Shown: positions 59,116 through 64,000 of the stretch, one piece after another
Numbering within the stretch: the stretch's first letter is position 1
Layout of the letters: each line of letters starts with the position of its first letter
Source of the DNA: Eremophila alpestris peregrina
Lineage: Eukaryota; Chordata; Aves; Passeriformes; Alaudidae
Length of the DNA stretch: 64,000 nucleotides
NCBI GenBank assembly: GCA_009792885.1
Contig: WMCF01000006.1
Coordinates: forward strand, 2,169,746-2,233,745
Direction of reading: 5' to 3'
The notes under the pieces: model-generated
Databases searched by the model: none
What the model saw: only the letters and a program-made list of their open reading frames with translations
Told to the model about the DNA's origin: nothing
Position numbers and translations under genes: made by a program

Positions 59116-59683
59116 AACAGGTGCCAGGTGAATGTGTCTGGATCTATATATTTAATTGAAATGCTTCATCAAATTTTACTACACCAGCCAAGCATACTAA
59201 GATAATTTTCTCTTAATCGTGCATAACATAATATTTCTATACATTGTATTCTTTAATATTAATGAATTCAATTTCCTTTCAAAATGAAAACATGTTTAAA
59301 TTCATGGTGAAAAATAATTGTTGTAATTCCTGTGCAGTGACCTTCTACATATCAATCTTAGCATGTACTAAATAATTATTTTAACCTCAGAAGAACTTCT
59401 GTCAAGTACTAAGTAGAGAAAAGACAAATAACTTGTTCAAGTTCATACAGAAATAGAAAGCTAAGAATAGAAATCCAGGAATAGAATTTATGGGACAGAG
59501 TAACAGCTTAAATTGAGGCAGAAACTTGGCCTTTACTCTTAGAAACAGGTTTAGTTCTGTGGTTGACAAGAATTATTGATTTCATCTGTTTATTCATTGC
59601 TAGTAATAAAATATGTCATATTTGAAAACCCTTCTCTAATTAAATTGATGGAATAGTAAACTAAAGAGGGAAGTGTGAGTGCA
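59116..59683. other. Unassigned AT-rich DNA
   Basis: No gene or repeat family is recognised. Confidence 0.5.
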
Positions 59684-60486
59684 TGTCAGTTTTATGAAGC
59701 AAGCTCTAGGTATCCAGGGTGTGTTGTAGGGTTGGCCTCTGTGAGGACACCAGGAGCTGACCCCATGTCTGACAGAGCCAATACCAGCAGGCTCCTTGTC
59801 AGACCTGCCACTCCCCAAAGCTGAGCCCATCAGTGACTTTGGTGGCACCTCTGTGATAACCTATTTAAGAAAAGGTTAAAAAACACTGAGCAACACCCGT
59901 GAGAGAGAGAAAACCCTGCAAACACCAAGGCTGGAGGAAAAAAAGGAGGGAGGAGGTGCACCAGGCTCCAGAGCAGGGATTCCTCGCTTCCATGAGCCCA
60001 TCGAAAACCACAGGCTCTCAGGCCATGGACAACCCCACACCAGAGCAGATGGAGATCCCACAAAGGAAGCTGTGACTTGTGAAGAGCTCAAAAGGAAGCC
60101 AGCTCTGGGCAGGACCTTGAAACCTGTAAAGAGAAGCCCATGCAAAAGTGGATTTTCTGGCAAGAGCTGTGTCCTGCGGAGCAGTCTGTTCATGAAGGAC
60201 TGCATGCCGCTGAGTGAGGGGCAGGAAGAAAGGATTATGAGTGAAGTTCAGCTTGAGAAAATGAGAGGGATAACAAGAAGATGATTTTACTTTTGTTCTT
60301 ATGTATAACTATCATCTCTGTTATTAATTTGCAATATAGTGAATAAATTTCCCTAAAATCAAGCCTATTTTTCCTACGGTAGCAAGTGGTGAGGGATCTC
60401 CCTGTCCTTTTCTTGCCCCATGAGGTTTTTTCATCTTTCTCCCCTTGCTCCACTGAAGAGGGTGAATGATAGTGAGGTTTGGTTTA
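59684..60486 (+). mobile_element. Nearly complete LTR, sense, missing its 3' tip
   Basis: It follows a long avian endogenous-retrovirus LTR: 'tgacagagccaataccagca', 'ggctgagcccatcagtgac'-like text, 'cctctgtgataacctattta' and 'agaaaaggttaaaaaacact' (TATA-like), a GC-rich segment of short repeated phrases ('aggactgcatgcc', 'aaggaagctgtgac'), an AATAAA at 60342-60347, then 'gtggtgagggatctccctgt' and 'gaatgatagtgaggtttgg'. It stops about 45 bp before the end seen in the fragments at 10782-10905 and 54484-54593. The 5' edge is approximate. Open frames of 109, 77 and 70 codons here are shadows. No viral gene is present. Confidence 0.82.
60342..60347 (+). promoter_or_regulatory. AATAAA polyadenylation signal of the LTR
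   Basis: A canonical hexamer in the expected 3' part of the LTR at 59684-60486. Use is unknown. Confidence 0.5.
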
Positions 60487-63400
60487 ATTTCTCATACTAT
60501 TATTTCTGTTCCTGTATGAATGCTTTAAAAATAGATATGAAATTTCTCTCTGAATCTTGTAGACTTTAATGGAGGCTAGGCATATTCCATTCTGGATTTC
60601 ATTCCATTGAGATAAAGTGGCTCATGTGAAATCAGATGGTAGCAAAATGATGGAAGATGGCAACAAAGGAAAAAAATCTTCCTCGACTGTAAGCATTTCT
60701 GCTTAAGCTCAATTGTTTCTTCATTACAGATTAATGTGAGCATTCTTAAGTATCACGTTGGAAGGTAAATCCTGGTATTATCCATGATTTCCAGTGCAGT
60801 GTATTATCTTGAAATTATGAGCTCACAGTATTGTTGATGCTGCCTTTTGTATTTTTCTTGTGTCTGGGCTTTGATGTGTAGGAATTTGGTATGTAGAAAC
60901 TCCAGTGCAGAAATTTGACTGGTATAAGCCAAAACCACATTACTGTTTACATTTTATGAAGGTCAGGTCTCTTAATGATGACAAATTACATACTTCTTTT
61001 CAAATGAAACCCAGAACTGGAAAAAAAGGATTAATTGCATGTTAGAGTTGAAATAAGTGACAGAGGCCTGAGCTGAAATACTCTACTTCTTGGAACAGGA
61101 AGAAATACATTCACTCCACTGTACAAACTTTTATATCTTGGATCTATATGTGTCATCAGAACTGTTCATAAAGTGAACAATTTTCATGTGTGAGCAAAAA
61201 AACCCACATTTTGTGTTTGTCTGGTAAGCCTTACCCTAAGAAAACTAAAGCAATAATAGTCCATAATTAATTCATTCTGATAACAAACAACCTGAAAATC
61301 AACAAAAAGCTGCATAAGGTACTTTCTTTCTTTCTTACAGTGACTTCTGAACTGCTCCTGGAATATTTTTTCATCACATTGTTCTCCAGGTTGAGCATAA
61401 AGTTTGAATCTAGCCTGTAATGATAGTCTCAAAGAGAGATGTGTAAATATTTCTCATTTACTCTGCTTGGAACAATTTTTTTTTTAAATTCAGCATGGTT
61501 TAGAAATGGATCATTAATGTAATAGCAATGAACCCAATGGAAAGTCCAAAGTATCATATAATATACTGAATGCCAGCTTAGAAGTAGAATGAAATTAATC
61601 TAAATAAGACTCTCTTAGTTTCACTTATGCTGCTTTAAAATTGTTTAAATTTCCTTCTGTGTTAATGAGATCAGATTTATTAAAGCCGAGATAAACCTGG
61701 AGAGTGAAATGAAGGGGGTGGTGTTTAGTTAGCTATGCTATCCACATGCAGGGGAAAAAAGCACACAAGAATACAATAGAACAGGGTGAGAAGCAATTTT
61801 GTCAGTGAGATGGTTTCATCAGATAACCAACAATCCTGAGGGTAGATGGCTCACTCCAGATGCTTCTGACATCATTAACTCTTCCCTGAACACGGCAGGC
61901 ACACAGCTTCTGTGAAGTTTCATTTTAAAAGTCACTCTTAAAATTATGTCAAAAGTAATAATAATTTACATTTATAACAGCATCTCCTGTTAAGAACTTC
62001 ACAGAAATGGAACACAGTCAGTCTCTGTCCTGAGAACCTACAAACCTCATGCAGCTGGTGATGCTCAACCAGTGCAACCAGCAACCTGCATATGGTAGAG
62101 GATGATATGGACAAAATGATAGCCTAGGAAGATTATCTGTGAAGCAGATATAATGAATAGAAGAAATGTTGTAGCTGATAGAACCAGAGTGTGGTGCAGA
62201 AAGATTATAACAAACTGGAAATTTTCATTTCTTCATGCAGTTATTATTTCACACACTGACACAGCCAGGCTGTAAGGACAAGCAAGGGGTCAAAGATGAT
62301 GTTCAAGACGTAGTTCAGATACTATATTCTCCCCATTGACTGATAAAAGGAATTACAAGAGCTTGCCTTAGCAGAACATGCATTTTACTACCCCATTTCA
62401 TCAGACAGCAGATTTCTAGATCTTGTAATCCAAAGAAATTTTAGAAAGGGAAACTGAAGAAATTATGAATCATCACCCATCACTACTTACTCTACATGTG
62501 GAAGAACAACTATTAACTTATTCAATGCTTATCTAACTTCATCTCTTATGTTTCTCCAAGAAGTACATTTCGAAATTTCAATTTTCTTGGAACTTTGTTA
62601 CAAGGTTACAATTAATCTTTTTTTTTTTTATCATTGAAAAAATGCTCGCTTTGACTTAAAGAATTTTGTACTTTTTTTTTCAATTTAAAAGATTTTTTTT
62701 GTTTCTATATAGATGAATAAAATGGTAAATTTGGCCATTAGTTGAGTTATGTCTCTAAATACTACCACAGTGTGCCATAAGGAAGAGCTCTGTAGCTGAT
62801 CTCCATTTAACATTCCAGAATGCCTTCCATAGTTCCAGTATCTTATTCTGCATTTACATACTAGCTCCATGTAGATGTCCTGGATACCTTAGGAAAACAA
62901 AAAAAACCCCAATTCTTACCTGTGCATTTGCCCTTGATGTCCATTGTTGTGATGGCAGTTTATGTATCTTAGTCACAATTAAACCCTTTCTAATGAACAA
63001 TATATTTAAGTATCTTAATCTTGAATGGAATACCAGTTCAATTTCAATTTTAAAAGTATCCATAAATTTTAAAGTATCCAATTTTGTTTTATTATCTGCT
63101 GCTTTATGTTGAATTGTTCCTAATTATCTGAAAGAGATGACTTTGTTTTAGCTAGAAAACTCCAAAGACATTTATTTTAATCCTGTTAGTTCATTGTTTT
63201 TGGTTTTACTTCCTGCACAACTTTCAGGGCTTCACATTCTATCTCTGACTTAATCATCATTTGTGAAAAAAAAGCATGTTTTACAGTTATTACTCCACAC
63301 TTCATTTATGGGTTTTTTTTTTTTTTTGGAGGTTTGTTTTTGTTTTGGTAAGAGTTTTTGCTCTTTTTGGAGGTAGAATGCATCTCTGTGTTCTGAATGT

Positions 63401-64000
63401 AAGTCCCAAAGCTGCCTCCTCAGCTTGACTGGTCTCTGCTTTGATCTTCACGTTTACTGTAACTGCATTACATCTGCCTCCAAAACTTTGCTACTACCTT
63501 CTCTTATGTCATTCTTTGGACTGTCACTGTCTGTTCTTTCAAATACATTATTTTCCTCGATAAATGTACCTTTCCAGTCATTCTAGAAATAATATCTATG
63601 ATTTATATACTTATGTATTGATAGGTTTTCCTGGAGAATCCGACACAGCTTTCTAACAAATAAAGTGGACAATAAAGATCTGATCTCAAAAATTATCTCT
63701 GAAATAAAGTTGGAGTTTATGTGGAGTTTTTACAGACTTGGATCCAATACAACTAACTCAAACTGAGTAAAGATGGGCAACCAGCCTTTCAGTGATGGGA
63801 ACAGAAATAAGGCTGGGAGAATGGAACTGAGTGTTGTGGGAAGAGAGCCATTACCCTGCACATCTGCAGTAAAGTGGTTTCATTAAAATTTGCTCCTTAT
63901 TCCTGGTGTTCTACATCCACAGGGAAATACTTTGCAGTTTATTAGACTCCTGTTTCTCCTGAGAGACACAGGATATCACAGGGCTTGTCTTTTTAATGCA
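60487..64000. other. Unique AT-rich noncoding DNA
   Basis: About 3.5 kb with no gene, exon or mobile element that I can support. It contains T-runs near 62621-62630 and 63310-63327. Open frames are 82 codons or shorter with no recognisable domain. Confidence 0.55.

Noticed and set aside
59830..60284. Open frames of 109, 77 and 70 codons
   Set aside because: All are shadows of the GC-rich middle of the LTR at 59684-60486.
1..64000. CRISPR arrays, operons, ribosome-binding sites, bacterial-type features
   Set aside because: No regularly spaced short repeats or gene clusters; the repeat content is that of a bird nuclear genome.

Overview
The window is AT-rich vertebrate noncoding DNA and is almost certainly from a bird, most probably a passerine. 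The evidence is its repeats. There are about ten CR1 LINE 3' ends, several still carrying the ATTCTATG-type tail. There is one tRNA-Ile-derived SINE fused to a CR1 tail, a structure known from passerines (TguSINE1 type). There are also several families of avian endogenous-retrovirus LTRs. No intact protein gene, rRNA, functional tRNA or CRISPR array is visible. The open frames present are short, and the longest (152 codons) lies inside an LTR. The window reads as a gene desert or a large intron.

Layout. 1-9.5 kb: mostly unique AT-rich DNA, with an antisense CR1 reverse-transcriptase fragment (2.3-3.0 kb) and a CR1 tail (3.6-3.8 kb). 9.5-12.6 kb: LTR fragments, a TA-rich tract, a (CTTT)n microsatellite, and two single-N assembly joins, each flanked by a direct duplication that looks artificial. 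14-22 kb: three CR1 insertions in AT-rich DNA. 24.8-27.5 kb: a decayed older LINE and a roughly 130-bp sequence present twice as a direct repeat. 29.7-30.4 kb: a complete solo LTR with a perfect 6-bp target-site duplication. 33-36.5 kb: three CR1 copies, two of them 5'-to-5', and one short minus-strand open frame with protein-like composition behind a plausible splice acceptor. 40.1-41.9 kb: a small tandem duplication and one solo LTR inserted inside another. 43.9-46.5 kb: a decayed ancient LINE reverse-transcriptase region abutting a CR1, then another CR1. 49.7-51.9 kb: two complete solo LTRs of different families in opposite orientation, followed by a CR1. 54.1-54.6 kb: the SINE and an LTR end. 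59.7-60.5 kb: a nearly complete LTR.

Nothing here forms an operon or a working system. The features of interest are the record of insertions and the assembly joins. Family assignments come from recognising conserved repeat text by eye and have not been searched. LTR boundaries given with target-site duplications rest on what the sequence shows directly; other edges are approximate. I found no convincing previously undescribed biological system in this window.
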